64,000 bases of DNA from Anaeromassilibacillus sp. An200 (GCF_002160025.1 NZ_NFJU01000006.1:1-64000); one strand, 5' to 3'. Positions 17,552-27,644 are shown, numbered from the stretch's first letter. A program made the numbers and translations. Notes: generated from the letters alone by a model not told the origin.

Positions 17552-18763
17552 ATGAAAGGAAAGCTCAATTCTTACACCCACACCATTTCCGCCTGCTTCA
17601 TCGGCTATGTGGTGCAGGCCATCATTGTCAATTTTGCGCCCCTGCTTTTCCTGACCTTCCAGACCAGCTACCACATTCCTTTGTCCCGGATCACCATGCT
17701 GGTGACCGTCAATTTCGGCGTGCAGCTTCTCGTGGATCTGATTTCCGCCGGGTTTGTGGATAAAATCGGTTACCGCGCTTCCATGCTGCTCGCCCATCTC
17801 ACCGCCGCGGGCGGGCTGATTCTGCTGGCTTTCCTGCCGGACGCCCTGCCGGATCCCTTCCTCGGCCTTCTGATTGCCGTGGTGGTGTATGCCATCGGCG
17901 GCGGGCTGCTGGAGGTGCTGGTCAGCCCCGTCATGGAATCATGTCCCACGGACAACAAGGAGAAGGCCATGAGCCTGCTGCACTCCTTCTATTGCTGGGG
18001 ACAGGTGGGCGTGGTGCTGCTCTCCACCGTGTTCTTTTCTGTGTTCGGGATCGGGAACTGGAAAATCCTCGCCCTGATTTGGGCGTTGATTCCGGTGCTG
18101 AACCTGCTTTATTTTACAGCCGTGCCGATTGCCCCGCTGATGCAGGAGGGCGAGCGCGGCCTGAGCGTGGGAGAGCTTTTCAAAAGCCGGATTTTCTGGC
18201 TGCTGCTTTTGATGATGACCTGTGCCGGGGCCAGTGAGCAGGCGGTAAGCCAGTGGGCGTCCACCTTTGCGGAGCAGGCTCTGGGGGTGAGCAAAACGGT
18301 GGGCGATCTGGCCGGGCCGATGGCGTTTGCCGTCTGCATGGGGCTTTCCCGTCTGTTCTACGGCAAGTATGGCGATCGGATCGACCTGGACCGCTTTATG
18401 GCGGGCAGCAGCCTGCTGTGCGTGCTCTCCTATCTCGTCATCTCGCTGATCCCCGTGCCCGCGCTGGGATTGATTGGATGCGCGCTGTGCGGTCTGTCGG
18501 TGGGCATCATGTGGCCGGGCACGTTCAGCAAGGCGGCCGCGTCCCTGCGCGGCGGCGGCACGGCGATGTTTGCGCTGCTGGCCCTTGCGGGCGATCTCGG
18601 CTGCTCCGGCGGCCCGACGCTGGCGGGGATGATTTCGGCGCGGGCAGGGGATAATCTGCGCGCCGGGATCCTGGCTGCCGTTGTGTTTCCTGTGCTTTTG
18701 CTGCTTGGCCTGTGGCTGCTGCGCAGAGTCAAGGCGCGGGAGAAAACCGTTTCCAAAATATAA
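17552..18763 (+). CDS. Major facilitator superfamily transporter
   Basis: This 403-residue inner-membrane protein has about 12 hydrophobic segments in two halves. Between helices 2 and 3 is DKIGYRAS, a degenerate MFS motif A, and an equivalent GDRIDLDR loop is in the second half. It resembles the FucP/sugar-type and YfkF-like MFS carriers of Clostridia, but the substrate cannot be read. The start ATG 17552 follows GGGGGAG, 11 nt after the small HTH gene, giving an HTH-transporter pair. Confidence 0.9.
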   Translation: MKGKLNSYTHTISACFIGYVVQAIIVNFAPLLFLTFQTSYHIPLSRITMLVTVNFGVQLLVDLISAGFVDKIGYRASMLLAHLTAAGGLILLAFLPDALPDPFLGLLIAVVVYAIGGGLLEVLVSPVMESCPTDNKEKAMSLLHSFYCWGQVGVVLLSTVFFSVFGIGNWKILALIWALIPVLNLLYFTAVPIAPLMQEGERGLSVGELFKSRIFWLLLLMMTCAGASEQAVSQWASTFAEQALGVSKTVGDLAGPMAFAVCMGLSRLFYGKYGDRIDLDRFMAGSSLLCVLSYLVISLIPVPALGLIGCALCGLSVGIMWPGTFSKAAASLRGGGTAMFALLALAGDLGCSGGPTLAGMISARAGDNLRAGILAAVVFPVLLLLGLWLLRRVKAREKTVSKI

Positions 18764-18840
18764 GAGGCACAAATCCGCGCGCCGTTTCCGGGGAAATCTT
18801 CACCCTTTTTCCGAAATTGCGGTTTGGATCGAATCCCCGC

Positions 18841-18869
18841 TTGACGGCGTCCGGCGCGCGTGCTATGAT
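18841..18869 (+). promoter_or_regulatory. Promoter of the ZTP riboswitch-pfl operon
   Basis: TTGACG and TATGAT are separated by exactly 17 nt. The start near 18876 is just before the aptamer. Confidence 0.8.
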
Positions 18870-18884
18870 AAAGCCAAAGAGAAA

Positions 18885-19008
18885 AAGGCCCCATTACTGA
18901 CGGAACCCGGCCAAGGCCGGAATGGTGGATGGACCACCGGGGAATGGGTCGCCTGTGAAACGCCGACCGTCTGGGCAGCATCCTTTGTGGTGCTGCCCTT
19001 TTTGTTTT
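18885..19008 (+). ncRNA. ZTP (pfl-motif) riboswitch with intrinsic terminator
   Basis: The RNA carries the conserved ACTGACGGAA strand near its 5' end, a hairpin closed by GGTGG/CCACC followed by CGGGGA and GGGTC, and the signature 3' element CCGTCTGGGCA at 18967-18977 (consensus CCGCCUGGGCA). That last strand is also the 5' arm of a terminator (GGGCAGCATCC with GGTGCTGCCC, then TTTTTGTTTT). Binding of ZMP/ZTP, the signal of 10-formyl-THF shortage, should prevent termination and switch on pflB-pflA, which supplies formate for one-carbon metabolism. The motif was first named from its position ahead of pfl genes, as seen here. Confidence 0.9.
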
Positions 19009-19064
19009 GCAGAAAGGGCAGCGCGCGGGGTGTTTGGAGACAAAACGGAAAGGTGTGTTGTTTG

Positions 19065-21293
19065 ATGACAGCTTGGAAAGACTTTACTCCCGGTATTTGG
19101 CAGGAAGAAATCAACGTTCGGGATTTTATTCAGCACAATTATACGCCGTATGACGGGGACGCGTCGTTCCTGGCCGGGCCGACGGAGCGCACGCTGGCGC
19201 TGTGCGGGGAGATGGACGAGCTGTTCCGCCAGGAGCACGAGAAGGACGGTGTGCTGAAGATTGACGTTGATACCGTCATCACCCCCACTGCCTTCGCTCC
19301 CGGTTATCTGGACAAGGAGAAGGAGATTATCGTCGGCTTCCAGACCGATGAGCCGCTCAAGCGCGCCTGCAATCCCTTCGGCGGGATGCGCATGGTGCAC
19401 GACGCGTGCAAGGCGTACGGCTATACCGTTTCTGAGAATGTGGAGCAGCAGTTCCGCCAGCACCGCACGCACAACGACGGCGTGTTCTCCGCTTACACGC
19501 CCGAGATCCGCGCGGCGCGCCATTGCGGGCTGATCACCGGCCTGCCGGACGCTTACGGCCGCGGCCGCATCATCGGCGACTACCGCCGCGTGGCGCTCTA
19601 CGGTGTGGACCGCCTGATCGAGGAAAAGAAAAAGGATAAGCTTGCGCGCGGCGAGGAGCCGATGCTCGAGCGCACCATCCGCGCGCTCGAGGAGCTTTCC
19701 ATGCAGCTCGAGGCGCTCGAGGACATGAAGAAGATGGCGGCTTCTTACGGCTTTGACATTTCCCGCCCGGCGGAAAATGCCCGCGAAGCCGTGCAGTGGA
19801 CGTACTTCGGCTATCTCGCTTCCATCAAGGAGCAGAATGGCGCCGCGATGAGCCTGGGCCGCGTCTCCACCTTCCTCGATATCTACTTCGAGCGCGATCT
19901 GCGCGAGGGGATTCTCGACGAGTCCGGCGCGCAGGAGATCATGGACGATTTCGTGATGAAGCTCCGCATGGCGCGCCATCTGCGCACGCCCGATTACAAC
20001 GAGCTGTTCGGCGGCGACCCGATGTGGATCACCGAGTCGATCGGCGGCATCGGGGAGGACGGCCGTCACCTCGTCACGAAAAACTGCTACCGCATGCTCA
20101 ACACGCTCTATAATCTGAATCCCTCCGCCGAGCCGAACCTGACGGTCCTCTGGGCCGAGGCGCTGCCGGAGAACTGGAAGCGCTTCACGGCGAAGGTTTC
20201 CTGCGACACCGATGCGCTGCAATATGAGAACGACGACGTGATGCGCCCGCTCTACGGCGACGACTACGCGATCGCCTGCTGTGTTTCCGCGATGAAGGTC
20301 GGCAAGCAGATGCAGTTCTTCGGCGCGCGCGCCAACCTCGCAAAGCTTCTCCTGCTGGCTCTCAACGGCGGCCGCGACGAGAAGAAGAATATGCAGGTCG
20401 GCCCGGAGCACGAGCCGTATCAGGGCGAGTATCTCGACTATGACAAGGTGGTGGAGCTCGTTGACTTCTACCGCCCGTGGCTGGCGAAAACGTATGTGAG
20501 CGCGATGAACATCATCCACTACATGCACGACAAATACTGCTACGAAAAGACGCAGATGGCGCTGCACGATTCCCATGTGCACCGCTTCATGGCCTTCGGC
20601 ATCGCGGGCATGAGCTGTATGGCCGATTCTCTTTCCGCCATCAAATATGCGAAGGTGCGCTGCGTGCGTGACCCGGAGACAGGCCTCATCACCGACTACG
20701 AGATCGAGGGCGAATATCCGGCCTTCGGCAACGACGATGACCGCGTCGATTCCATCGCCGCGGAGCAGGTGGAGCTGTTCTGCAAGGAGCTCAAGAAGAA
20801 TCCGCTTTACCGCGGCGCGGAGCATACGCTGTCCATCCTGACGATCACCTCGAACGTGATGTACGGCAAAAAGACCGGCTCCACCCCGGACGGCCGCAAG
20901 GCGGGCGAGCCGCTGGCTCCGGGCGCGAACCCGATGGCGGGCCGCGACCGCTCCGGCGCGCTGGCTTCGCTCAATTCCGTTGCAAAGCTCAGCTATGATG
21001 TCTGCCGCGACGGCATCTCCAACACCTTCTCCATCGTGCCGCAGGCGCTTGGCAAGACGGACGACGAGCGCGTGACGAATCTGGTGTGCATCCTCGGCGG
21101 CTATTTCGGCCAGAAGGCGCACCACCTGAACGTGAACGTCCTCAACCGCGAAACACTCATGGCCGCCTACGAGCATCCGGAGGATTACCCGAACCTGACG
21201 ATCCGCGTTTCCGGCTACGCGGTCAACTTCTACAAGCTTTCCCGTGAGCAGCAGCGCGAGGTCATTGCCCGCACGTTCCATGTGAGCGTATGA
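19065..21293 (+). CDS. pflB: Pyruvate formate-lyase (formate C-acetyltransferase)
   Basis: This 742-residue cytoplasmic glycyl-radical enzyme converts pyruvate and CoA to acetyl-CoA and formate under anaerobic conditions. The paired catalytic cysteines are in [10 protein letters not shown] (residues about 405-406), and the radical glycine is in RVSGYAVNF (about Gly717). Length and motifs match classical PFL. ATG 19065 follows AAGGTG by about 11 nt. It lies directly behind the ZTP riboswitch, and its stop overlaps the start of pflA by 4 nt, so activase and enzyme are co-translated. As a radical enzyme it is oxygen-labile, which indicates an anaerobe. Confidence 0.97.
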   Translation: MTAWKDFTPGIWQEEINVRDFIQHNYTPYDGDASFLAGPTERTLALCGEMDELFRQEHEKDGVLKIDVDTVITPTAFAPGYLDKEKEIIVGFQTDEPLKRACNPFGGMRMVHDACKAYGYTVSENVEQQFRQHRTHNDGVFSAYTPEIRAARHCGLITGLPDAYGRGRIIGDYRRVALYGVDRLIEEKKKDKLARGEEPMLERTIRALEELSMQLEALEDMKKMAASYGFDISRPAENAREAVQWTYFGYLASIKEQNGAAMSLGRVSTFLDIYFERDLREGILDESGAQEIMDDFVMKLRMARHLRTPDYNELFGGDPMWITESIGGIGEDGRHLVTKNCYRMLNTLYNLNPSAEPNLTVLWAEALPENWKRFTAKVSCDTDALQYENDDVMRPLYGDDYAIACCVSAMKVGKQMQFFGARANLAKLLLLALNGGRDEKKNMQVGPEHEPYQGEYLDYDKVVELVDFYRPWLAKTYVSAMNIIHYMHDKYCYEKTQMALHDSHVHRFMAFGIAGMSCMADSLSAIKYAKVRCVRDPETGLITDYEIEGEYPAFGNDDDRVDSIAAEQVELFCKELKKNPLYRGAEHTLSILTITSNVMYGKKTGSTPDGRKAGEPLAPGANPMAGRDRSGALASLNSVAKLSYDVCRDGISNTFSIVPQALGKTDDERVTNLVCILGGYFGQKAHHLNVNVLNRETLMAAYEHPEDYPNLTIRVSGYAVNFYKLSREQQREVIARTFHVSV

Positions 21294-22009
21294 CGGGGCG
21301 GCTTCATTCGATCCAGTCGCTCGGCGCGGTGGACGGGCCCGGCATCCGGGCCGTCGCCTTCTTGCAGGGCTGTCCGCTGCGCTGTGCGTACTGCCACAAT
21401 CCCGACACTTGGGATCCCTCCGGGGGCGAACCGATCGAGGCCGCGGAGCTGGCGAGAAAGCTGCTTCGCTACCGGTCATACTGGGGAAAAGAGGGCGGCG
21501 TCACCGTCACGGGCGGCGAACCGCTTCTACAGGCCGCGTTTGTGGAAGAACTCTTCACAATCCTGCAAAGCGAGGGCGTGCACACCGCGCTGGACACCTC
21601 CTGCACGGGAGACCTCGCCGCCGCTGAGCGTGTCCTGCGCCATACCGATCTTGTACTGGCGGACCTCAAGTTCCTCACCGAGGAGGACTATGCGGCATAT
21701 TGCCGGGGGAGTCTCGCCCGTGTCAAAGAGTTTCTGCGGCTGACCGAGCGCATGGGTGTGCCGCTGTGGATCCGGCATGTCGTGGTGCCCGGCCTGACGG
21801 ACGGGGAGGAGCATATCCGCGCGCTTGGGCGCGAGGCGGCTTCCTATTCCAACCTGCGGAAAATCGAGCTGCTTCCGTTTCGCAAGCTGTGTCTCGAAAA
21901 ATACCGCACGATGGGGATTCCGTTCCCGCTTGAGGATACTCCGGAGATGGACGAAGCCCGCTGCCATGCGCTTTTCCGCCTTCTGCCGAAGGTGGGGGAG
22001 ACGCGCTGA
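21290..22009 (+). CDS. pflA: Pyruvate formate-lyase-activating enzyme (radical SAM)
   Basis: This 239-residue radical-SAM protein installs the glycyl radical on PFL using S-adenosylmethionine. The iron-sulfur cluster ligands are Cys28, Cys32 and Cys35 in [13 protein letters not shown], followed by [10 protein letters not shown], which contacts SAM. The start ATG overlaps the pflB stop (ATGA). Length is normal for the family, and no extra ferredoxin domain is present, which fits PFL rather than glycerol dehydratase activases. Confidence 0.96.
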   Translation: MTGRLHSIQSLGAVDGPGIRAVAFLQGCPLRCAYCHNPDTWDPSGGEPIEAAELARKLLRYRSYWGKEGGVTVTGGEPLLQAAFVEELFTILQSEGVHTALDTSCTGDLAAAERVLRHTDLVLADLKFLTEEDYAAYCRGSLARVKEFLRLTERMGVPLWIRHVVVPGLTDGEEHIRALGREAASYSNLRKIELLPFRKLCLEKYRTMGIPFPLEDTPEMDEARCHALFRLLPKVGETR

Positions 22010-22206
22010 AAACCGGGTCGAAAATTGGGAAAAGTGCTGTCCGAAACGGTGGAAAACTTTCAGTAAATTGTGGAAAAATGTAGAAATAAAAAATTCATAA
22101 TTTGTTCATTTATTATACATGCGCCGTTCTTCAATCAGCGGAAAAAATCTCCTATACTGAGGATGGAGAAAGCCGGAAAATCCGGCTCAGAAAGGAGGTT
22201 CCCGCT

Positions 22207-22653
22207 TTGAAAGCGAAATCAGCCGTGATGGTCTGCGTCACGGGACAGCGCGACTGCGACAGGCTTATCCGGGCCGGGCGCAGGCTGGCGGATCAGGAGG
22301 CATGTGATTTGCATGTGCTCTGTGTGCAGCCCGTTGAACCGTGCGGAACATCATGCGGCGAAGAATTGGAGTATCTGCGCCAGACGGCAAGGGACGCCGG
22401 CGCGGAGATGACCGTGTATTTTCAGGACAACGCCCCCGTGATTGCGGCCAGCTTTGCCCGCCGGATTGGGGCCAAACATATCTTTACAGGAATGGCCGAG
22501 GCGCCGGTCAACGGCTTTGTGGAGATCCTTCACAAGCTGCTGCCGAAAACGCCGATCTCGATGGTGGCCAAAAGCGGAGTGATTTACAACATTTGGCCGG
22601 AGGAGGCCAAATCCGCCGCACGCCCCGCCAAGCTTGCCCCGGCCCTCAAATAA
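22207..22653 (+). CDS. Universal stress protein-like (KdpD Usp-domain type)
   Basis: This 148-residue alpha/beta protein begins VMVCVTGQRDCDRLIRAGRR, the opening of Usp domains as in the sensory part of KdpD, and continues with DLHVLCVQ and a later alpha/beta repeat. The ATP-binding G-2x-G-9x-G motif is not clearly present, so it may belong to the non-nucleotide-binding class. I choose TTG 22207 because AGGAGG lies 8 nt before it; no ATG is nearby. A small hairpin (AGCCGG/CCGGCT, 22171-22187) precedes the ribosome-binding site. The -10-like TATACT at about 22153 may drive it. Function is inferred only from the fold. Confidence 0.72.
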   Translation: MKAKSAVMVCVTGQRDCDRLIRAGRRLADQEACDLHVLCVQPVEPCGTSCGEELEYLRQTARDAGAEMTVYFQDNAPVIAASFARRIGAKHIFTGMAEAPVNGFVEILHKLLPKTPISMVAKSGVIYNIWPEEAKSAARPAKLAPALK

Positions 22654-22661
22654 ATAAAATG

Positions 22662-22697
22662 AAAACGCCCCGCCGCAACCTTTGCGGCGGGGCGTTT
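22662..22697. terminator. Strong bidirectional-type terminator
   Basis: AAAACGCCCCGCCGCAA pairs with TTGCGGCGGGGCGTTTT around a 2-nt loop, just after the Usp-like gene. The A/T ends on both arms allow termination in either direction. Confidence 0.88.
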
Positions 22698-22818
22698 TGC
22701 CTCTCTGCGCTTGCGGGAGGCGGGGAGATATGATAAACTGAATATAACTGCAATCGTGCGCCGGAGCGCGGGCGGAGTGTGCGCCCACCTGTCCGGCGCG
22801 GGGGAGGAACACAATTTC

Positions 22819-24192
22819 ATGGCAAAAGTACGCGATATGACGCAGGGGCGTCCGGCCAGGCTGATCCTGTCCTTCGCCCTGCCGCTTATGCTGGGCAATA
22901 TGTTCCAGCAGATGTATGTGATGGTCGATACCATGGTGGTCGGCAAGTTCGTCGGGGTGGACGCGCTGGCGTCCCTCGGTGCGGCGGACTGGCTCAACTG
23001 GCTGGTGATCGGTCTGGTGCAGGGCCTGACGCAGGGCTTTTCCATCCAGATTTCCCAGCGCTTCGGCGCGGAGGACTGGGACGGCCTGAACCGTGCGATT
23101 ACCGGCACGATCCTGCTCTCCGGCGCGGTGGGGGCCGTGCTGACGGCGGCGGCGCTGCTGCTGGCGGAGCCGGTGCTTCTGCTGCTCCATACGCCCGCCG
23201 ATATCCTGCCGGGCTCGCTCGATTACCTGCACGTCATGTTCTCCGGTACGCTGGCGCTCATGGGCTACAATGCGTTTGCGTCCATCCTGCGGGCGATGGG
23301 CAACAGCCGCACCCCGCTGATCGCGATGGTGATCGCCTCGGTGCTGAATGTCGGACTGGATCTGCTGTTTGTGCTGGTGTTCCACTGGGGGATCGCCGGG
23401 GCGGCGGGCGCGACGGTACTCGCGCAGGTCGTCTCGTGCCTGATCTGCCTGTGGGCAATGCGCGGCCTGCCGATCCCGCGCATTGAGAAATCCCAGTGGC
23501 GTCTGGGCGCGCCTCTCATGCGCCGCCTGTTCAGTCTCGGCGCGCCGCTTGCCCTGCAAAACACCATCATTGCTGTGGGCGGCATGGCGGTGCAGTCCGT
23601 GGTGAACGGTTTCGGCGTCCTTTTTGTGGCAGGGTATACGGCCACCAACAAGCTGTACGGCCTTCTGGAGATTGCCGCTACCTCGTTTGGCTTTTCCATG
23701 GCGACGTACACGGGCCAGAATCTCGGCGCGAAGCGGTATGACCGGATCCGCTCCGGAATCCGTGCGGGCCGCCGGATGGCTGTCCTCACCGCGCTGGTGA
23801 TTTCCGCTTTGATGATCCTGCTGGGGCGGTACATCCTTATGCTGTTTATCTCCGGCGATCCGCAGCAGCAGGAGCAGGTGATGGCGGTGGCATACCGCTA
23901 TCTGTTCATCATGAGCTCTATGCTGTTTGTGCTGTATCTGCTGCATGTATACCGCTCGTCGCTTCAGGGTATGGGTGATACGATTGTGCCAATGGCATCC
24001 GGCTTTATCGAAATGTTTATGCGTGTGGGAAGCGTACTGTTTCTTCCGGCCTTTGTCGGGCAGGACGGTGTGTTTCTCGCGGAGGTCATTGCCTGGACGG
24101 GCGCGGCGGTTTTGTTGATTGTAATGTTTTATGTCCGGCTGCGCCGTCTGGAAAGCGGGCTTCCCCTGCGCGGGAAGAAAAAGGCAGCCTGA
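22819..24192 (+). CDS. MATE-family multidrug/cation exporter
   Basis: This 457-residue membrane protein has about 12 helices arranged as two MatE repeats; the first begins GRPARLILSFALPLMLGNMF and the second near residue 235. The GNxxQQxYxMVDT pattern is that of the NorM/DinF-like branch common in Clostridia. Start ATG 22819 has GGGGAGGA about 10 nt upstream. It is followed after 23 nt by the lipase-like gene, probably in one transcript. The substrate is unknown. It is one of three MATE genes in the window, none of them close copies. Confidence 0.93.
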   Translation: MAKVRDMTQGRPARLILSFALPLMLGNMFQQMYVMVDTMVVGKFVGVDALASLGAADWLNWLVIGLVQGLTQGFSIQISQRFGAEDWDGLNRAITGTILLSGAVGAVLTAAALLLAEPVLLLLHTPADILPGSLDYLHVMFSGTLALMGYNAFASILRAMGNSRTPLIAMVIASVLNVGLDLLFVLVFHWGIAGAAGATVLAQVVSCLICLWAMRGLPIPRIEKSQWRLGAPLMRRLFSLGAPLALQNTIIAVGGMAVQSVVNGFGVLFVAGYTATNKLYGLLEIAATSFGFSMATYTGQNLGAKRYDRIRSGIRAGRRMAVLTALVISALMILLGRYILMLFISGDPQQQEQVMAVAYRYLFIMSSMLFVLYLLHVYRSSLQGMGDTIVPMASGFIEMFMRVGSVLFLPAFVGQDGVFLAEVIAWTGAAVLLIVMFYVRLRRLESGLPLRGKKKAA

Positions 24193-24215
24193 CTGCGAAA
24201 AGAGGAGGAATCAGG

Positions 24216-25556
24216 ATGAATCGGGCGGAAAAAATAACCGGAACGATTGTGGCGGTGGTTCTTGCCAATCTTCCGGTGTGCGGTGCGCTTTTGGGATTCG
24301 GCCCGCTCATGGGGGCGGGACTGGCGTTTGCCCTGTGGCTGTGCTTCATAGCAATCAACGTTTTGCCATTGTGGCAAAAAGACTGCTTCACACGGCTCGG
24401 CATGATGCTGGGGGGCGAAATCCTCACGGAGATCAACACCGTGGCCTGCACGGTCAATTTCTGCCTGTATCTGTACTGGCTGCTGAACATGGGCCGTCTC
24501 GGAATCTCCCTGCCGCAGCTTTTGATCGGCATTGTGTATGCTGTTCTGATTGGCCTGATCCTCTGCGTAAACGGGGTGGCCCGCATGCTTGTCACCTCCG
24601 TGCAGCTCGGGATCCGGGGGCGTGTGCTGCTGCTCCTGTGCTGGTGGATTCCCCTGCTCAATCTCTTCCTGCTCTGGCAGACCTGCCGCGCCGTGCGGCA
24701 GGAATACCTGTTTGAAACGGAGAAAAAGGAGCTTGACGCGGTGCGCCGTGAGAATACTCTGTGTGCGACGCGCTATCCGCTGGTGCTGGTGCACGGCGTC
24801 TTTTTCCGGGATCAGCGCTTCTTCAACTATTGGGGCCGCGTCCCGGCGGAGTTGATCCGCAACGGCGCGTGCGTCTGGTACGGAAACCAGCAGTCGGCGG
24901 CCTCGGTAGCCTCCTGCGCGGAGGAGCTGAAAGCGCGTGTGGAGGAGATTGTCCGCGAAACGGGCTGTGAAAAGGTGAACCTGATCGCGCATTCCAAGGG
25001 CGGGCTGGACAGCCGCTGGGCGATTTCCCGGCTGGGGCTGGCTCCGCTTGTGGCCTCCCTTACGACGATTAACACGCCGCACCGCGGCTGCGCCTTTGTT
25101 GACTGGCTGCTTGGCAAGTGCCCGCCGTCCATCTGCGCGTTCATCGCCAAAAGCTACAACGCGGCCCTGCATCGTTTTGGGGATCCAAATCCCAATTTCA
25201 TGGACGCTGTGCAGGATCTGACCTCCTCCCGCTGCAAGGAGCTGAACGAGGAGATGCCGGATGTGCCGGGTGTGCGGTACCGCAGCGTCGGATCCCGGAT
25301 GCGATCCTCCTTCTCCGCGCCGATGCCGCTTTTTCTGACATGGCGCTTCGTCCGCCACTTCGACGGCCCAAACGACGGGCTGGTGGGCGTGGAGTCCATG
25401 CGCTGGGGTGAGTCGTTTGAGATGCTGGAGCCGCCGGGGCGGCGGGGTTTGTCCCACGGCGACCTGATTGATCTCAACCGTCAGAACATCCCCGGCTTTG
25501 ATGTGCGCGAGTTTTACGTCTCTCTGGTGAGCCGCCTGCGTGAAGAAGGACTATGA
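24216..25556 (+). CDS. Membrane-anchored alpha/beta-hydrolase, triacylglycerol lipase-like
   Basis: This 446-residue protein has four hydrophobic helices in residues 1-160 followed by a lipase-type alpha/beta-hydrolase domain. YPLVLVHGVFF is the oxyanion region, AHSKGG replaces the usual GHSxG at the nucleophile elbow (Ser about 260), DGPNDGLV supplies the Asp, and LSHGDLID the His. The topology would tether the hydrolase at the membrane. The A-H-S-x-G elbow is known in some bacterial lipases. Start ATG 24216 has GAGGAGGA upstream. It shares a transcript with the MATE gene and ends at a strong terminator. Confidence 0.85.
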   Translation: MNRAEKITGTIVAVVLANLPVCGALLGFGPLMGAGLAFALWLCFIAINVLPLWQKDCFTRLGMMLGGEILTEINTVACTVNFCLYLYWLLNMGRLGISLPQLLIGIVYAVLIGLILCVNGVARMLVTSVQLGIRGRVLLLLCWWIPLLNLFLLWQTCRAVRQEYLFETEKKELDAVRRENTLCATRYPLVLVHGVFFRDQRFFNYWGRVPAELIRNGACVWYGNQQSAASVASCAEELKARVEEIVRETGCEKVNLIAHSKGGLDSRWAISRLGLAPLVASLTTINTPHRGCAFVDWLLGKCPPSICAFIAKSYNAALHRFGDPNPNFMDAVQDLTSSRCKELNEEMPDVPGVRYRSVGSRMRSSFSAPMPLFLTWRFVRHFDGPNDGLVGVESMRWGESFEMLEPPGRRGLSHGDLIDLNRQNIPGFDVREFYVSLVSRLREEGL

Positions 25557-25559
25557 AAG

Positions 25560-25610
25560 ACCGGCCCCCTCTCCCAAATGATGCGGGAGAGGGGGCCGGT
25601 TTGTTTTTTC
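25560..25610. terminator. Shared terminator between convergent genes
   Basis: A 15-bp GC-rich stem (CCGGCCCCCTCTCCC with GGGAGAGGGGGCCGG) is followed by TTTGTTTTTT on the plus strand. It serves the lipase-like gene and abuts the stop of the leftward gene at 25609. Confidence 0.9.
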
Positions 25611-26724
25611 ATATCTGAGGTGTGTTCGTGTCCTGATTGTGTGCCGTTTCGGATGTAGATGCGTCCGCCTGTGGTTCAGCTGCATTCGCCTGCGCCTGCG
25701 GGGCGGGTTGGATCCACCGGGAGAGCAGGAGACTGAAACGCTTCGGGCTTCCCCCGAGGAAGGCATTCTTCGCCAGCGGAAGCGGGGGCAGGTTCGGCGG
25801 ATAGATCCAGAAGCAGTCGTCCGTTTCGACAATACCTCTTGTCTGCTCATAACGGAACGAAAGCGGCTGTCCGCCGGTGGGGAACACCACGAAATACTGC
25901 GGGTAGAAATCCGCGGGGCCGACCGGCGTGGAGACACGGCAGGCAAAGCCGGGGAGCACCGTCGGAACCGGTTGGCTGCGGCGGATTGACCGGGCGAGGA
26001 AAATCACCAGCAGGACAAAGAGCAGGAGCCCCAGCGAGAAGAGCACCAGGGAAAGCGTCTCCATCCAATCGGAAGCGGCGGTGTTTTCCACAGCGGCGGT
26101 GGGATCGGTGGAAAACGAGACAGAGCCCGCCAGAGAGCCAAGAGCATCCAGCTCTTCCTGGCCCAAGGCTTCGTCGGCCTGCGCCGGGTACAGGGAGAGG
26201 TAAATCCACTGGCCGCCGTATACCGTTTCATAGTAGCGTAAAGTGATGCTTTCGCCCATTTCCTCGGAAAAGAGCAGGAAGGGCTGCCCCGCCAGCTTTT
26301 CCACCGTTGCGGTGGAACGTCCGGGCGGGTCGCTTTCCCAGTCGATCGGGTATTCCTCGATCCGGCTCTGCAATTCGCTTTCGCTCTCCGCGGCATAGGA
26401 GCCGATCGCCTGGCTTTCCTCGTTCTGCCATGCTTCCACGGAGAGGAACGCGCCCGAATCCGGGAAATATGCTTCCAGCAGCGTTCCCGTCTGCTCATAG
26501 TATTGATTCAGATCGTCGGCGGTGAAATAGCCCGTCAGCGGAATGAGCGGATCGCTGTCCTCCACGGGGTATTCCAGCACGCGCAGTTCCTCGGGGAGCG
26601 TGAAGCGGATCCCCTGCTCCGCGAAGGAGTATTCTTTTCCAGCGGCCAAAGCGGCGGGGCATACGGCGGCAATCCATACAACAGCCGCCATCAGCAGGGC
26701 TGTAAGTTTCCGTTGATTCTTCAT
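25609..26724 (-). CDS. Hypothetical secreted/membrane-anchored protein
   Basis: This 371-residue protein has a Sec signal peptide (residues 1-28, cleavage likely after AALA), an extracytoplasmic domain of about 190 residues opening with YSFAEQGIRFTLPEELRVL, one membrane helix (about 224-246) and a cytoplasmic tail of about 125 residues ending in an Ala/Gln/Thr-rich stretch. The extracellular part resembles DUF-type ligand or stress domains in Clostridia, but I cannot name it. Its ATG overlaps the prmA stop by 4 nt, so translation is coupled, though a functional link to ribosomal methylation is not evident. Confidence 0.75.
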   Translation of the reverse strand: MKNQRKLTALLMAAVVWIAAVCPAALAAGKEYSFAEQGIRFTLPEELRVLEYPVEDSDPLIPLTGYFTADDLNQYYEQTGTLLEAYFPDSGAFLSVEAWQNEESQAIGSYAAESESELQSRIEEYPIDWESDPPGRSTATVEKLAGQPFLLFSEEMGESITLRYYETVYGGQWIYLSLYPAQADEALGQEELDALGSLAGSVSFSTDPTAAVENTAASDWMETLSLVLFSLGLLLFVLLVIFLARSIRRSQPVPTVLPGFACRVSTPVGPADFYPQYFVVFPTGGQPLSFRYEQTRGIVETDDCFWIYPPNLPPLPLAKNAFLGGSPKRFSLLLSRWIQPAPQAQANAAEPQADASTSETAHNQDTNTPQI

Positions 26725-27644
26725 TTCAGGCGGGCTGCCAGCGCGATCCAGCCCTTCTCCTCTCTGCGCGCCACCAGTTCAAAGCGCGGCGCGATCGCCG
26801 CGAGAACCTCTTCCTCCCGCGTATCGATGATCCCGCTCATCAAATAGAGCGCGCCCGGCTTGAGGAAACGCTCGATGTCCTTGGTCAGCCGGATGATCAC
26901 GTCCGCGACAATGTTTGCTGCCACAATATCATACTGCCCCGTCACCTTGTCGGTCAGATCGCCGCACACGGCAGTGAAGCGGTCCTCCACCTGGTTGAGT
27001 GCGGCGTTTTCCCGGGCGGTTTTCACCGCCAGCTCGTCGATATCCACGCCCACGGCGGAGCCTGCCCCAAGCAGCAGAGCAGCCACGGACAGAATACCGC
27101 TGCCGCAGCCGACGTCGAGCATCGACTGGCCGGGCTGCACATATTCTTCCAGAAGCTGCATGCACAGGCGCGTCGTCTCATGCGTACCGGTGCCGAAGGC
27201 AAGGCCGGGATCGAGGCTGAGCACCACACGATCGTCTCCGGCGGATCCGTCGTATTCCTCCCAGGTGGGGCGGATCAGAAGCCGCTCTCCCACAGGAATC
27301 GGCTTGAAATATTTCTTCCAGTTGTTGATCCAGTCCTCCTCGGCGCAGGAAGCCGTGGTGATTTCGTGCGCGATCCCTTCCGCCTGATACCGCTCCCGCA
27401 GGAACGACACCGCTTCGGCGGGGTTTTCCTCCGGGCTGATGTAGACGTGCACCACGCCTTTTGTCCGATCCTTTTTCAGAAGCTCCTCATCAATGAGGTC
27501 AATGTGGGCGATTTCCATCGCCTCCTCCTCCAGATGGGAGTAATCCTCCATATAAATCCCGTAAGGAACCACCATCTGTGCGATATCCCCCGCGCGGTCC
27601 ACGTCCCGCGCCTCCACAGTGATGCAAATTTCCGTCCAATCCAT
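26721..27644 (-). CDS. prmA: Ribosomal protein L11 methyltransferase
   Basis: This 307-residue cytoplasmic methyltransferase modifies lysines and the N-terminus of ribosomal protein L11 using SAM. The N-terminal substrate-binding domain starts MDWTEICI, the usual PrmA opening, so ATG 27644 is chosen over an in-frame ATG 11 codons upstream; AAAGGAT lies before it. The class I core shows LDVGCGSGILSVAA (SAM loop) and VAANIVADVI (the family NPPY-like position, N-I). LDPGLAFGTGTHETT is the diagnostic PrmA linker. A TATAAT at about 27697-27702 on this strand may be the -10 element. Confidence 0.96.
   Translation of the reverse strand: MDWTEICITVEARDVDRAGDIAQMVVPYGIYMEDYSHLEEEAMEIAHIDLIDEELLKKDRTKGVVHVYISPEENPAEAVSFLRERYQAEGIAHEITTASCAEEDWINNWKKYFKPIPVGERLLIRPTWEEYDGSAGDDRVVLSLDPGLAFGTGTHETTRLCMQLLEEYVQPGQSMLDVGCGSGILSVAALLLGAGSAVGVDIDELAVKTARENAALNQVEDRFTAVCGDLTDKVTGQYDIVAANIVADVIIRLTKDIERFLKPGALYLMSGIIDTREEEVLAAIAPRFELVARREEKGWIALAARLK

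Noticed and set aside
18894-21479. Frame of about 860 codons opposite pflB
   Set aside because: Antisense shadow of a highly expressed GC-rich gene. It would also read through the ZTP riboswitch.
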